IMG/VR virus record: IMGVR_UViG_3300028550_004390 | Location: 1-64,000 of that record | Strand: one strand, 5' to 3' | Origin: a virus | Length of the DNA: 64,000 nt | In this document: positions 44,063 to 53,056 of the stretch, piece by piece | How positions within the stretch are numbered: position 1 is the stretch's first letter | How the letters are laid out: every line of letters starts with the position of its first letter | Program-made: the position numbers and the translations under genes | The notes under the pieces: model-generated | Told to the model about the DNA's origin: nothing | What the model saw: only the letters and a program-made list of their open reading frames with translations | Databases searched by the model: none

Positions 44063-45418
44063 TTACTTTGGATCTGCTTCATTTAATTCTGTAAATTTTT
44101 GAGCCAACATTTTTCTCATGAATTCGCTACTTCCATTTATTTGTTGTTGAGTCTCTTGGCCCTGCAATGTACTAGCTTCGAATATTTCTATCATGCCATT
44201 CGAAGCGTTTATTTTGCTTGGTAGGGTTATACCATCTGGTCCAAATCTATTTTTAATGACGTGCCATCTTCCTGTTCCAGCAACCTTATCTTCGATCTTA
44301 CGGGATAGGGATGCTACAAAGTCGGCTGTCATAATCTTTGAATAATCTTCTGCAATTTTATCTGCTTGGATTACATCTTCTTGTAGTGCAGATCTATTGG
44401 CCTGGGATGCTGTCCAAATTGGTATTTGGTATTCCCCAGCCATACCTCTAAGATCCTCGTATATGTTTCCAATTTCAAATCTCTTTTCTTTACCTTGGCC
44501 TCTTAAAAGGTCTGCATAATCTACTATTATTAGATCTGGCTTCTTATCGTTAATTCTGCATCTTTCTAGGTGAGCAGCCAACGTATTAACTCCAGCACCC
44601 TTTGTGGGGTAGTACTTAATTGTTAATTGGCCAGGTAATTCCCCAACCATTTTAGCAACCTTTTCCTGGTGGAAACGTAGATCTTGAGCAGATATTCCTG
44701 TGAACACTGCGTCATATCGTAAGCCAACATAATGCTCATTTAACTCTAAAGTATAATGGACTACATTAAGGCCCGCTTTAACAGCATTTGCTCCTATATT
44801 GACTAATGCCCAAGACTTTCCAATACCAGCTGGTGCTACTATCACACCTAGTTCTCCGCTACCAAGTCCACCATCAGCTAAGTCATCAATAACACTCCAA
44901 CCAGTTGTAACAGTATTTCTTACGGACTCTTCATATCTTAAGGCTATTTCTGTATTGTAATCATGGCCGAGATCTTTTTCCACCCCGGCTTTCATAGCAT
45001 CATCAATCTTAACTTTAATTGCATCAAACTCGCCATGCTGTAGTAGATCTACAGACTCAACTATGGCTTTTTTTAAAGCTTGATTTTTGCAAAAGTCTAA
45101 GGTTTTAGTCTTAACAAATTCTAGGTCAGTTGCCTCGAATTGTTTGTAGATATCCTTTAGATGGGTTTTAATCGTTTCAACTAATAAAGCATTTTCGATT
45201 TCACCCAACTGGACTTTCATTACTTCCATAGTCGGAGCATCTTTATACTCTTGGAAGTATTCCATTATTGTGCCAATTATAAATTGATTTGCTTCAGACT
45301 CAAAGAACTTAACATCTAATATGTCAGAAATTTGTTGTAGAAACAGGCGGTCGGTGAAAAGGGCTGAGATTAACTTTATTTGAAAGTTATAGCCCCAATC
45401 GGAAATTCTATCGGTCAT
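44063..45418 (-). CDS. Replicative DNA helicase, DnaB/gp41-like
   Basis: A 451-residue hexameric helicase. The N-terminal half is helical; the C-terminal RecA fold has Walker A APAGIGKS (near residue 196), VVHYTLELNEHYVGLRYDA as motif H1a, and LIIVDYADLLRG as Walker B. Later WTASQANRSA and KNRFGPDG fit DnaB motifs H3 and H4. It would unwind the fork with the primase, not seen here. It lies between NrdJ and the 5' nuclease. Confidence 0.93.
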   Translation of the reverse strand: MTDRISDWGYNFQIKLISALFTDRLFLQQISDILDVKFFESEANQFIIGTIMEYFQEYKDAPTMEVMKVQLGEIENALLVETIKTHLKDIYKQFEATDLEFVKTKTLDFCKNQALKKAIVESVDLLQHGEFDAIKVKIDDAMKAGVEKDLGHDYNTEIALRYEESVRNTVTTGWSVIDDLADGGLGSGELGVIVAPAGIGKSWALVNIGANAVKAGLNVVHYTLELNEHYVGLRYDAVFTGISAQDLRFHQEKVAKMVGELPGQLTIKYYPTKGAGVNTLAAHLERCRINDKKPDLIIVDYADLLRGQGKEKRFEIGNIYEDLRGMAGEYQIPIWTASQANRSALQEDVIQADKIAEDYSKIMTADFVASLSRKIEDKVAGTGRWHVIKNRFGPDGITLPSKINASNGMIEIFEASTLQGQETQQQINGSSEFMRKMLAQKFTELNEADPK

Positions 45419-45425
45419 ATATATC

Positions 45426-46475
45426 TTATTGTTTTAAACCTGCCATAGTGTCGAGATAAATAAACGAGTCCCTGAGCCAAAACTCTGGGTTGTTAACTAT
45501 CTTCATCCTATCATCTTGCAAGTATTTTAAAAATTCGGATGGAGCCAAACGGGCTGTCGGCTGCTCTACGATATTTCGAATGGATTCTTTAGCCACTCCA
45601 GATATATCAACTTCATGTAACTGCATCAATCGGAAATTTAGATCTAAAAGCTTTTCAGAGGCTGCTATAGTGTCTAGCACTTTAGCTTCGTCTTTCCTCT
45701 GCTTAGCATCTTCTATCACATCATCCATTGAAACAATAGTCTCTCCAAATAACATTGGGAGACGTTTCTCTAGTGTTTTCTGCCCAAGGCCTTTAATGCC
45801 TGGTATGTTGTCGGACTTATCCCCAGTCAGAGACTTATATAGAATATAGTTCTCAGGCCTTAGCTTGAACCGATCTTTCATATCTTCCTTGAAATAAAAC
45901 TTTTTTGCTGTTGGGGACCAAACTGCTATCTTATCATTGATAAGTTGTAAAAAGTCCGTATCCGTAGACATGATAAAGTGTTGGCTTTCTGGCAGGATCT
46001 GTTTTGCTATATATGCTATAGCATCATCAGCTTCTATCTTTTCAGTAGCCATCACAGTAACAGGAAGATGCTCCAAGTACTCAGTCAGTCTATGTATTTG
46101 TTGGCCCATAGAAACTCGTTCGTCTTCACCACTCGAATTAGAATTTATTCGGGTTAAGCGATTATTAACTGTTCTTTGGGCTTTGTAGTTTGGAAATAGC
46201 TTTTTACGTCTAGCAGATCCGCCCTTACCATCAAAACAGATTATAACTCTCGTTGGCTTAATATGCCTTATAGCATATCCAATAGAAAGGAGGAATCCTG
46301 TTATACCACCGATATGTATTCCATCTTCGTTAGTTGCTGGATTACATGTGTATGACCTGATAAACGTATTAAGTCCATCTATCAACAACACCCGGTCGTT
46401 AAGCCCCCGAGGGGCAGATTCCTCCTTTAGATTGGCTAGGATATCTAAATATTTAACCTTGTGGGACATCGTCAT
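45426..46475 (-). CDS. 5'-3' exonuclease / RNase H (FEN-like)
   Basis: A 349-residue nuclease of the T4 RNase H / Pol I 5' nuclease family. Acidic metal sites are VLLIDGLNTF, IICFDGKGG, KIEADDAIAYIA and STDTDFLQL, and the helix-hairpin-helix GDKSDNIPGIKGLGQ follows. It would remove RNA primers and flaps. It overlaps the UvsX gene by 23 bp; either ATG at 46475 or 46469 is possible. Confidence 0.92.
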   Translation of the reverse strand: MTMSHKVKYLDILANLKEESAPRGLNDRVLLIDGLNTFIRSYTCNPATNEDGIHIGGITGFLLSIGYAIRHIKPTRVIICFDGKGGSARRKKLFPNYKAQRTVNNRLTRINSNSSGEDERVSMGQQIHRLTEYLEHLPVTVMATEKIEADDAIAYIAKQILPESQHFIMSTDTDFLQLINDKIAVWSPTAKKFYFKEDMKDRFKLRPENYILYKSLTGDKSDNIPGIKGLGQKTLEKRLPMLFGETIVSMDDVIEDAKQRKDEAKVLDTIAASEKLLDLNFRLMQLHEVDISGVAKESIRNIVEQPTARLAPSEFLKYLQDDRMKIVNNPEFWLRDSFIYLDTMAGLKQ

Positions 46476-47577
46476 TGCCTATTTCAATGTCATCAATACC
46501 TATAGCATCAGTCTTGTAATCCATAATCATGGAATCGCAAATCTGATTATATAGCCGGTCTTTCCGTTCAGGGTCATTTAATATTTTAGATTCGAACTCT
46601 TTAGATTGAAACTTAATAATCTCTCCAGTTAGTTCGTCAGTATAGGTATACCAAGCTCCAGCTTGTGCTACTAGTTTTGCATCTTTCATCATTTGTAGCC
46701 AAGAGCCATAGTCATCAATCCCACTATCAAATAGAATATTAAATTCTGCTGTTCGTAGTGGTGGTCCCATTCTATTTTTAACTACTTGGGCTTTGGTTTT
46801 GATCCCAATGACTTGGTCTTTACCATTCACTTTGACTTTGATTTGGCCTGCAGCTTTGAGTCTTAATCTACAACTTGCATGAAAGCCAATAGCTTTACCG
46901 CCTGATGTAGTATAAGGATCTCCAAACATAGCACCCAACTTAACTCTCAATTGATTTGTAAATATCAAACATATTCTTTGACGTCCAATCATCTGAGTTA
47001 TCTTTCTCATTGCTTTTGAAAGAATGATAGCTTTTTGGGTTGCCCAACCTGTCTGGTCGAAATCATCAGCCTGTTCAACTTTTGTTGTAGCTGCTGCCAC
47101 AGAATCTACTACGATAGTAACCAAACGGTCTTTATCTGATTCTCTAACTTTGGTAATAATATTCTCGATAACTTCGAAAATATCTTCAACCGTTTCCAAT
47201 TGAATATATAGCATCTTAGATACGTCAATACCAATACACTTTGCAAAGTCTTCATTCATTGCATTTTCAGTATCAATATAGACAGCTAAGCCACCTTTCT
47301 TTTGAGTGTTTGCCAGAAGATGGGCAGCTAGCAGGGATTTCCCGCTAGCTTCTAAGCCCGTCAATTCTGTTATCCTACCTACAGGTAAGCCTCCATTTTT
47401 GCGATTGGAAATAGCAAGGTCCAATATACTTGAACCTGTGCTAATCCATTCTCCTAGATCAGTTGGAGTATCCTCCGAACCATCTAGAAAGTACGCAACC
47501 TTGAAAGACTTAAACTTCTTGTTTAATGAGTCAGCTAATGAATTAGCCAAGTCGTCTGTTCTTTGAGCTTTAGACAT
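46453..47577 (-). CDS. uvsX: UvsX/RecA-like recombinase
   Basis: A 374-residue strand-exchange ATPase. Walker A is TGLEASGKS, the adjacent LAVYIDTENAMNEDF fits RecA, Walker B is TIVVDSVAAA, loop L1/L2 marks are FTNQLRVKLGAMFGDPYTTSGGKA. The C-terminus is acidic (IGIDDIEIGNDDVP), which usually damps activity or binds gp32. It is just downstream of the gp32-like gene, the T4-like replication cluster. Confidence 0.95.
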   Translation of the reverse strand: MSKAQRTDDLANSLADSLNKKFKSFKVAYFLDGSEDTPTDLGEWISTGSSILDLAISNRKNGGLPVGRITELTGLEASGKSLLAAHLLANTQKKGGLAVYIDTENAMNEDFAKCIGIDVSKMLYIQLETVEDIFEVIENIITKVRESDKDRLVTIVVDSVAAATTKVEQADDFDQTGWATQKAIILSKAMRKITQMIGRQRICLIFTNQLRVKLGAMFGDPYTTSGGKAIGFHASCRLRLKAAGQIKVKVNGKDQVIGIKTKAQVVKNRMGPPLRTAEFNILFDSGIDDYGSWLQMMKDAKLVAQAGAWYTYTDELTGEIIKFQSKEFESKILNDPERKDRLYNQICDSMIMDYKTDAIGIDDIEIGNDDVPQG

Positions 47578-47584
47578 TCAGATC

Positions 47585-48364
47585 TTAGCTAAATAGGTCA
47601 TCAAATGCAGCTGAGATGTTGTCTGTCTTCTTGACACTGGCTGGAGCATCTGCTGCTGTGTCCTTAAATGGACTTTCAGATTTACCTGCTGTTACTGGAG
47701 CTGCACCTTCTTCACCACCATTAAGCCAAGTTGCTAGAGCAGCTTTTAAGTCGTCATATGTACACTTCTTGTAGATGTCAAAGATATCAGTCTGTCCATT
47801 CATTACCATTTCAGCAACATTTTTATCTTCTGTTGCTGGTGTAACATTAGGCTTAACCATGATAGTGGTCTTTGGATATCTTTCGCTTCCTTCTGGAGGA
47901 GTATAAGTGATTGTTAAGTCACGGCCTGCTGTAGGATCTGTGATGTCACCATAATCAGGATCAGCAATAAATGTTAATAATTCTTGGTAGACTTGTTTTC
48001 CAAATCCCCACATCTTAACACCTTCTGACTCCTTCCCACGAATTAATACTGGTAGGTATGTTCGCATCTTAGGCTCAAGCTTCTTTCCCAACTTCCAGTC
48101 GTCAGAGTTACCTGATGATTTTAATTGTTCTGCAAATTCGAGTACCGGATCTGGCTCACCAAAAGTAAGTGGTGATAGATAGTTGCGCTTACCCAAATCA
48201 TAGTGGAAGTATAGTTCCATAAATGGGTTTTCTTTATTATGCTGGTAAGGCACTATTCGTAGTTGGTTTTTACCAGGTTCTGGTTTCCAAAGATTCGATG
48301 TTCTCTGGTTAGTTGTTTGAAGCTTGTTCAGCTTATTGCGGATTGCATTTAGATCAATTGCCAT
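47585..48364 (-). CDS. Single-stranded DNA-binding protein (gp32-like)
   Basis: A 259-residue protein: basic N-terminus (LNAIRNKLNKLQTTN), OB-fold core (GKNQLRIVPYQHNKENPFMELYFHYDLG ... YLSP), and an acidic tail (ISAAFDDLFS) as in gp32. The four zinc-binding residues of T4 gp32 are not evident, since only one Cys is present. It would coat single-stranded DNA and load the other replication proteins. Class A promoter at 48395-48443 upstream. Confidence 0.88.
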   Translation of the reverse strand: MAIDLNAIRNKLNKLQTTNQRTSNLWKPEPGKNQLRIVPYQHNKENPFMELYFHYDLGKRNYLSPLTFGEPDPVLEFAEQLKSSGNSDDWKLGKKLEPKMRTYLPVLIRGKESEGVKMWGFGKQVYQELLTFIADPDYGDITDPTAGRDLTITYTPPEGSERYPKTTIMVKPNVTPATEDKNVAEMVMNGQTDIFDIYKKCTYDDLKAALATWLNGGEEGAAPVTAGKSESPFKDTAADAPASVKKTDNISAAFDDLFS

Positions 48365-48394
48365 TGAGTTCTCCTTTTAATTGTTAATAGACAT

Positions 48395-48443
48395 GTAAAT
48401 ATAAGACATAACTTCTCAAATAAAAAATTATTTGGTGGTTAGT
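48395..48443 (-). promoter_or_regulatory. Class A promoter element
   Basis: Coding strand: AACTAACC, AAATAATTTTTTATTTG, 11 nt, TCTTATATTTACATG; a GGAGA site precedes the gp32 ATG. AACTAACC contains the TAA of the gene above. Confidence 0.65.
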
Positions 48444-49362
48444 TTTCAAGATTTGTCATATAATCTTGAATAGATAATTCTTTTGCTTTAGATTCCACCA
48501 TGATATCTAGTGGTAGGCCCCACGAGTTAATTTTGTCGTGTATATAGTCTGAGTGAGCTTGCGGCTTTATTTTTGGATTATTTTCGTGCAAGGCTTTAGA
48601 TTCTGAGTAGTGTACACATTGCTTGATTTCGTCCGGCCAGGTTTTAGATGCTAAGTGTAGTGCAGCTTCTTCGGATAAGTCCCCAGTGCAAAACTGGTGG
48701 TGGTGATAGTCGAAGACAATGGGTATGCCAACAACTTTGTGTATACCATGATACAAATCCATTACAGAATACATTGAAGCACGGTCGTCGTTTTCTATAG
48801 TAAGCCTAGATTGTGCGCCAGGACTAAGACGTTTAAAGCTTTTGCAGAAGCGATCCATTGCCGATGTTTTATCCCCGTATGCGCCACCAACATGTATATT
48901 GATTTTTGCATAGTTGGATTGTGGTAGGCCCATTAGATCCATGACTTCCGCATGTTGGTTTAATTCGTGAATAGATTTATCTACGACCGACGGAGTTGGT
49001 GAAGCCAAGACCACAAATGGACCTGGATGGAATGATAAGCGCTGATTGTATGACTTAGCCAGTGTACCAGCACCTTTTAATATGTTTGATATTTTGGTGT
49101 AATCTGGTAGGTCCGATATAGCATACTCCGACATCCAAGGAAATATTCCTGATGACATGCGAAATAGCTTGATGCCATTTGCATGATTCCACTTTATAAT
49201 TTCCACCAAGTCTTTTGAATTTTGCAATGCTAATTCAGATGCATACTGAATGCCTTTAGCGTTAAAGGTTTTTTTGATCATTGACCGACTTGTAAATATA
49301 CCCGACTTGCGAAGGTGGGTATTGATACATGCATATCCTAATTGTGTTTCCATTTTATCCAT
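48439..49362 (-). CDS. uvsE: UV damage endonuclease (UvsE/UVDE)
   Basis: A 307-residue TIM-barrel endonuclease: LGYACINTHLR at the start, KLFRMSSGIFPW, RLSFHPGPFVVL, INIHVGGAYGDK, RLTIENDDRA, VFDYHHHQFC and HYSESK are the conserved metal-binding His, Glu and Asp stations of UVDE. It would nick DNA 5' to UV photoproducts. Useful to a phage of sunlit water. A class B promoter (49372-49427) lies directly upstream. Confidence 0.9.
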   Translation of the reverse strand: MDKMETQLGYACINTHLRKSGIFTSRSMIKKTFNAKGIQYASELALQNSKDLVEIIKWNHANGIKLFRMSSGIFPWMSEYAISDLPDYTKISNILKGAGTLAKSYNQRLSFHPGPFVVLASPTPSVVDKSIHELNQHAEVMDLMGLPQSNYAKINIHVGGAYGDKTSAMDRFCKSFKRLSPGAQSRLTIENDDRASMYSVMDLYHGIHKVVGIPIVFDYHHHQFCTGDLSEEAALHLASKTWPDEIKQCVHYSESKALHENNPKIKPQAHSDYIHDKINSWGLPLDIMVESKAKELSIQDYMTNLEN

Positions 49363-49371
49363 TTTGTATAC

Positions 49372-49427
49372 TACTAATATACGACTTATTTAGTAAAGAC
49401 TACGATATTAATCGTTAAAAAACGTTA
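49372..49427 (-). promoter_or_regulatory. Class B promoter element
   Basis: Coding strand: AACGTTTTTTAACG dyad, TATCGTAGT, then GTCGTATATTAGT, with a leader of about 10-20 nt before the uvsE start. Nearly identical to the element at 33914. Confidence 0.7.
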
Positions 49428-49769
49428 TTTCCAGAATAGTTGCACACAGATAATACCTGTTGACAAGATCAAGGATGTTAGGGTTTTTATACTGATACCT
49501 TCGTTCATAAAGTAACTAGTTAGTAGGGCATATGCCACCATGCCAAAGCCAAAGCCTAAAAAACGGCCAGGCCATAATAGGCCATCAAAATACTCATAGG
49601 AATACTTAGTTGCTTGGATAAATAGATAGGAAATAATTGAACCCATACCGACCGCTAGGAGCAGGGGGTTGCGTTTGAACCATGGCCATAGGAATTGACC
49701 ATTTACTTGGAACCAAATTAGGGTTTGTCCGCCGAGGAACAGGCTTATAGCCAGTAGAAGTTTATGCAT
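49425..49769 (-). CDS. Four-helix membrane protein
   Basis: A 114-residue hydrophobic protein with about four membrane helices (MHKLLLAISLFLGG; LLAVGMGSIISYLFI; GRFLGFGFGMVAYALLTSYF; LTSLILSTGIICVQLFW). It resembles a small family of unknown function in phages. The frame extends to a TTG at 49778, but the ATG at 49769 (MHKLLLA) is the likelier start. Led by a class A promoter at 49796-49845. Confidence 0.6.
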   Translation of the reverse strand: MHKLLLAISLFLGGQTLIWFQVNGQFLWPWFKRNPLLLAVGMGSIISYLFIQATKYSYEYFDGLLWPGRFLGFGFGMVAYALLTSYFMNEGISIKTLTSLILSTGIICVQLFWK

Positions 49770-49795
49770 AATATTCAATCTTTAATTAGTACTTA

Positions 49796-49845
49796 GTAAA
49801 TATAATAAATCTTTGGTGAATAAAAAAATTTATTGGGGGTTATTT
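49796..49845 (-). promoter_or_regulatory. Class A promoter element
   Basis: Coding strand: AAATAACC, AATAAATTTTTTTATTC, then TTATTATATTTACTAAG before the membrane-protein gene. Confidence 0.6.
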
Positions 49846-49865
49846 TTTAATTATTTTTAATTGTC

Positions 49866-50099
49866 TTATAGGTTTGGAAGTTCGCTAGACTTTCCGACCT
49901 TTGGCTGCATACCGCCTACATCAAATGAAATGTACTTGCCATTAGATAATTCAACGTAGTATGTACCCTGCTCATAAAAAACCTCTATGACCTTTTTACC
50001 TTTCATTACTTTAGAGGCCTGCTTATGGATAAATGCATCTTCTATAGATTCATTTGTGAAGGTTTCGTTCCCTTTTCGAATGTCAGTTAACTTAATCAT
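49866..50099 (-). CDS. Small protein with possible capsid-targeting leader
   Basis: A 77-residue protein opening MIKLTDIRKGNETFTNES. The MIKLxDI start is that of the cargo proteins in 7.6-18 kb, and F-T-N-E then S could be a cleavage site after Glu17. The mature part (KVIEVFYEQGTYYVELSNGKYISFDVGG) is beta-rich, SH3-like. It is outside the main cargo block, in the virion region. Confidence 0.5.
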   Translation of the reverse strand: MIKLTDIRKGNETFTNESIEDAFIHKQASKVMKGKKVIEVFYEQGTYYVELSNGKYISFDVGGMQPKVGKSSELPNL

Positions 50100-50103
50100 A
50101 AGG

Positions 50104-50466
50104 CTAAATGTTTCTAAATTTAGGAGCCCCTTTTACAGCCTGGACATTACGGAAGTCTGAGTCTACATAGATGTAGTACTTTTCACTGTCCTTAGTTAGG
50201 TAGTGGACAACAAAGTTTTCCATATCTTGGTATGATTTAACGCCTGTGAGTTGGTCATTTGCGATTTCACCATCCCGAGCTACTTTATCTAATGCAGATT
50301 TTTTACCAGATGGGAAGTTTTCAAATTCCCAACCATTGTCCCACATATTTTGAACGAAGTCAGGAAAATTACTAGCTTTAACTACATCCTGTGGATGCGT
50401 GTATGACGATTCGTATAGGTGCTTTTCATTCCATTCGCGAATGTTAAATTTTTTAGGTCTTGACAT
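50104..50466 (-). CDS. Hypothetical protein
   Basis: A 120-residue protein (MSRPKKFNIREWNEKHLYES...) with an alpha/beta feel and Trp/Phe-rich core (NFPDFVQNMWDNGWEFENFP). No family recognised. The ATG is preceded by an AT-rich leader below the class C promoter at 50532. The N-terminus resembles a cargo leader only loosely. Confidence 0.45.
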   Translation of the reverse strand: MSRPKKFNIREWNEKHLYESSYTHPQDVVKASNFPDFVQNMWDNGWEFENFPSGKKSALDKVARDGEIANDQLTGVKSYQDMENFVVHYLTKDSEKYYIYVDSDFRNVQAVKGAPKFRNI

Positions 50467-50531
50467 TATAATATCCTTTTTTGTTGAAGGGGGGCCTTTA
50501 GTGAAAAAACCTTCCTCGATAATTTTTTACA

Positions 50532-50543
50532 TATATAAATATC
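50532..50543 (-). promoter_or_regulatory. Class C (late-type) promoter element
   Basis: Coding strand GATATTTATATATG about 65 nt before the ATG at 50466. Leads a pair of small genes. Confidence 0.55.
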
Positions 50544-50550
50544 AAGCTAT

Positions 50551-50943
50551 TTACTTTGTATGCACCACATCATGAATGGTCGTGTTTATACGTCGTAGTT
50601 CTTCGACATTTGTTGTTAATAAACAGTTTTGATAATCATTCCAGTCCACCTGAAAAGTAGGGTCTAACTCATTTCCATTTACAGATCTGATTAGGGTATT
50701 CAGTGCATTGATTGTGTATAGGGTATTGGTGTGCCTTTTCCTATGTAGAGATATTGTACTGCCAAGAATATTGAAATCCACAGCGGATGTTACATTGTAC
50801 GTACACATGTAATCATACTGTTTATCTGCATTTTCTAAGACAAATATTTTACTATATAGCACATCATAATTCTCGGTTATTGAATCTAGAGTCTGATCTA
50901 AACTTTCACCGAAAGTAAATGTGCATAGGAGTTGTGATTTCAC
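50551..50943 (-). CDS. Hypothetical protein, GTG start
   Basis: A 130-residue protein (MKSQLLCTFTFGESLDQTLDSI...) with an N-terminal alpha/beta part and a helical C-terminus (VEELRRINTTIHDVV). It starts at GTG with AGGAAA upstream, five bases below the end of the large virion gene. Homologues occur in T4-like marine phages; function unknown. Confidence 0.5.
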   Translation of the reverse strand: MKSQLLCTFTFGESLDQTLDSITENYDVLYSKIFVLENADKQYDYMCTYNVTSAVDFNILGSTISLHRKRHTNTLYTINALNTLIRSVNGNELDPTFQVDWNDYQNCLLTTNVEELRRINTTIHDVVHTK

Positions 50944-50948
50944 TTGTA

Positions 50949-53033
50949 TTATTTCCTAGCAGCCTTTACTTGTAAGCAATCTCTCATTCCCTTCCCAAAC
51001 CCGGTAGCGACCTTTTGGGAGGTTCCAGCGGTTCGCCAGGTATCATCAAATAGGTCTTCGCCTTTTCCACTTTCATCGTCAATTGTAATCCTGTCACCAC
51101 CTGGTTGCACCCTACATCTTTTTCTTAAATGGTTTTTAAGTGCTGCCTTGCCTTCTGTGGTTGAGCTATCACCTTTAAACCCACTTCGTTCTCCTACACA
51201 CTTTCTTATCATAGATGGCTTTACTCCGTTAATTCCCATTTGAAGTAACATGCCATCGTCTGAGTCCATATCGATATATGTGTCAATATGACATGCGTCT
51301 AGAACCCCACTGATATATCCCTCTTGATGTGGACCATTATCAGCATCCGGATTGTCTTTCGAATATCCATCTGGTTTGTCTGCTTCTACCAAATCGTTAA
51401 CTGCAGCAGCGTGTGAACTTTTGACTACGTCTTTTTCCGTTTGTTTTATCTCTGCAGATGCTTTGACACTCTCGTCATCGAAATTTAATGTTGGATTGTC
51501 CCTTTTAAACTTACCATCTGCTGCAAACTCTCCCACTTTAATAGCAATTTTGCCATATGTTGTGTATGAGGGACTTTTCCCTTCAGCAGTAAGTTTTTTT
51601 GAATGAGCATTCATTTCAGTTAAAAGTTCTTTAGTATCCATCTTGTCAGGATCTAAGCCGTTCTTTTTAAGATGAGCTCTAAACTTTGAATTTTCCCTTA
51701 ACTTTTTGATGTAGGGTTTCATTTCTTTTGATTCGCACACAGCAACAAAGTCATCAGTAATTTTAATGTCGCTTGCTGATTTAACAGTATTTTCCTTGAC
51801 CTCATCAACTTTTTTTATATTTTCCTGAAGAGATTTTATTACTTCTTTGGCAACCTTAGGCCCATACTTAGTTTCTAGCTCGCGGAAACGTTTACTAGGT
51901 GACGAGTTGTTTTGAGGATCTCGAATCTGATCGTCTTTTTTGTTAGATATGCCCATATATGTAGTTCTGCCTTTGTCGTCCTTACCTACAACATAGGTGT
52001 CATGATATGATTTGAACTTGGAAAAGTTTTTCAGTTGCTTTTCAGCGTATTTCTTATCTTCAGGAGTTTTAGCATTTTTTAAATTATCTTCCAAATGGGC
52101 TTCAACTGCTTGGTCTGCTTCTGGAGTAGACTGAACTGTCACGTTAGGCTTTGATGTGTCTATTGACGACTCCTCTATAGATTGCTTAGTTGATAATGCT
52201 CCATCATAAGCAGTTTCCATCCATTCATCATATGCTTTATCGTTGCTATTAAAGCCTTTTTTACCTTTTTTATGGAATACACTCTTTGGATCTGCCTTAG
52301 CTTTCTCCTTTTGCTGTATGGACCAGACTTCTCTTTTTGCAAGGTAAGCATTGAATTCAGGAGAATCGGGTTCTAAACCTAAAGCTTTAGCAGTTCGGGA
52401 ATCCTGTTTAGTCTTTGGCCTATCATTAATTTCTTTTTCTTTTTTTAATATAGACTCTTTATTGTCCGAATCAAATTTATCAAAATCAGTGTTAGTAGCC
52501 TCACAATACTTGGACTCTCCTTCACTAGCTAGTGCACCGCCTGGACCGGCAATACCTAAGGCCCTGTTGGTTTGTACGCCATTTTGGAATTCTACAAGAA
52601 CATCTAGATTCCCAGAGTTTAGGTCATCTAAAACTTCCTTTCTAGTAGGTCCTTTAGGATTATCCTTATGAGTTTTATCCTTTTCACCAAACTTACTTCT
52701 ATCAACATTTATTTTAGGATCTTCTTTTGGGACATCATCCTTATCTATTTTAGGGTCATTTTTAGGTTCCTCTTTAGACTTTTTTGGAGAGTCTCCAGGA
52801 CTTGACCCGTATGGTTTTCCCACTCTTCCAAGGCCCCTATTCTGAGAATTATCAACGTACGTACGTTCTTCTGTAAGGGTTTCTATTAATTCATTAATAG
52901 CAGGTGTAGTCCACCTATGCATAGTGAGTACTACTTTTAATTCTTGTAGATGTTCGGGATTGTTAAAGTCTGGAGTTCCATCTTCTAGTCTCCAACAAAG
53001 TTCTGTTATTATTCTATTAAAATCCATAGGCAT
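50949..53033 (-). CDS. Large charged virion-associated protein
   Basis: A 694-residue, Lys/Asp/Glu-rich protein. The N-terminus (MDFNRIITELCWRLEDGTPDFNNPEHLQELKVV in two parts: MDFNRIITELCWRL and EHLQELKVVLTMHRW) looks like a folded domain, then long polar linker, with a Cys-containing C-terminal half (RKCVGERSGFKG; RVQPGGDRITIDD). It follows directly after a class C promoter, so it is probably late. Position next to baseplate genes suggests a virion role; I know no family. Confidence 0.5.
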   Translation of the reverse strand: MPMDFNRIITELCWRLEDGTPDFNNPEHLQELKVVLTMHRWTTPAINELIETLTEERTYVDNSQNRGLGRVGKPYGSSPGDSPKKSKEEPKNDPKIDKDDVPKEDPKINVDRSKFGEKDKTHKDNPKGPTRKEVLDDLNSGNLDVLVEFQNGVQTNRALGIAGPGGALASEGESKYCEATNTDFDKFDSDNKESILKKEKEINDRPKTKQDSRTAKALGLEPDSPEFNAYLAKREVWSIQQKEKAKADPKSVFHKKGKKGFNSNDKAYDEWMETAYDGALSTKQSIEESSIDTSKPNVTVQSTPEADQAVEAHLEDNLKNAKTPEDKKYAEKQLKNFSKFKSYHDTYVVGKDDKGRTTYMGISNKKDDQIRDPQNNSSPSKRFRELETKYGPKVAKEVIKSLQENIKKVDEVKENTVKSASDIKITDDFVAVCESKEMKPYIKKLRENSKFRAHLKKNGLDPDKMDTKELLTEMNAHSKKLTAEGKSPSYTTYGKIAIKVGEFAADGKFKRDNPTLNFDDESVKASAEIKQTEKDVVKSSHAAAVNDLVEADKPDGYSKDNPDADNGPHQEGYISGVLDACHIDTYIDMDSDDGMLLQMGINGVKPSMIRKCVGERSGFKGDSSTTEGKAALKNHLRKRCRVQPGGDRITIDDESGKGEDLFDDTWRTAGTSQKVATGFGKGMRDCLQVKAARK

Positions 53034-53042
53034 TTCCTTATA

Positions 53043-53053
53043 CTATAAATATC
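53043..53053 (-). promoter_or_regulatory. Class C (late-type) promoter element
   Basis: Coding strand GATATTTATAG, about 10 nt before the ATG at 53033, so the leader is very short. It sits between the family A polymerase stop and the large virion gene. Confidence 0.55.
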
Positions 53054-53056
53054 ATT

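Noticed and set aside
50485-50530. GAAGG...CCTTC pairing near 50500 as a terminator
   Set aside because: The loop is about 20 nt and the T run lies inside the loop rather than after the stem, so it is not a standard terminator.
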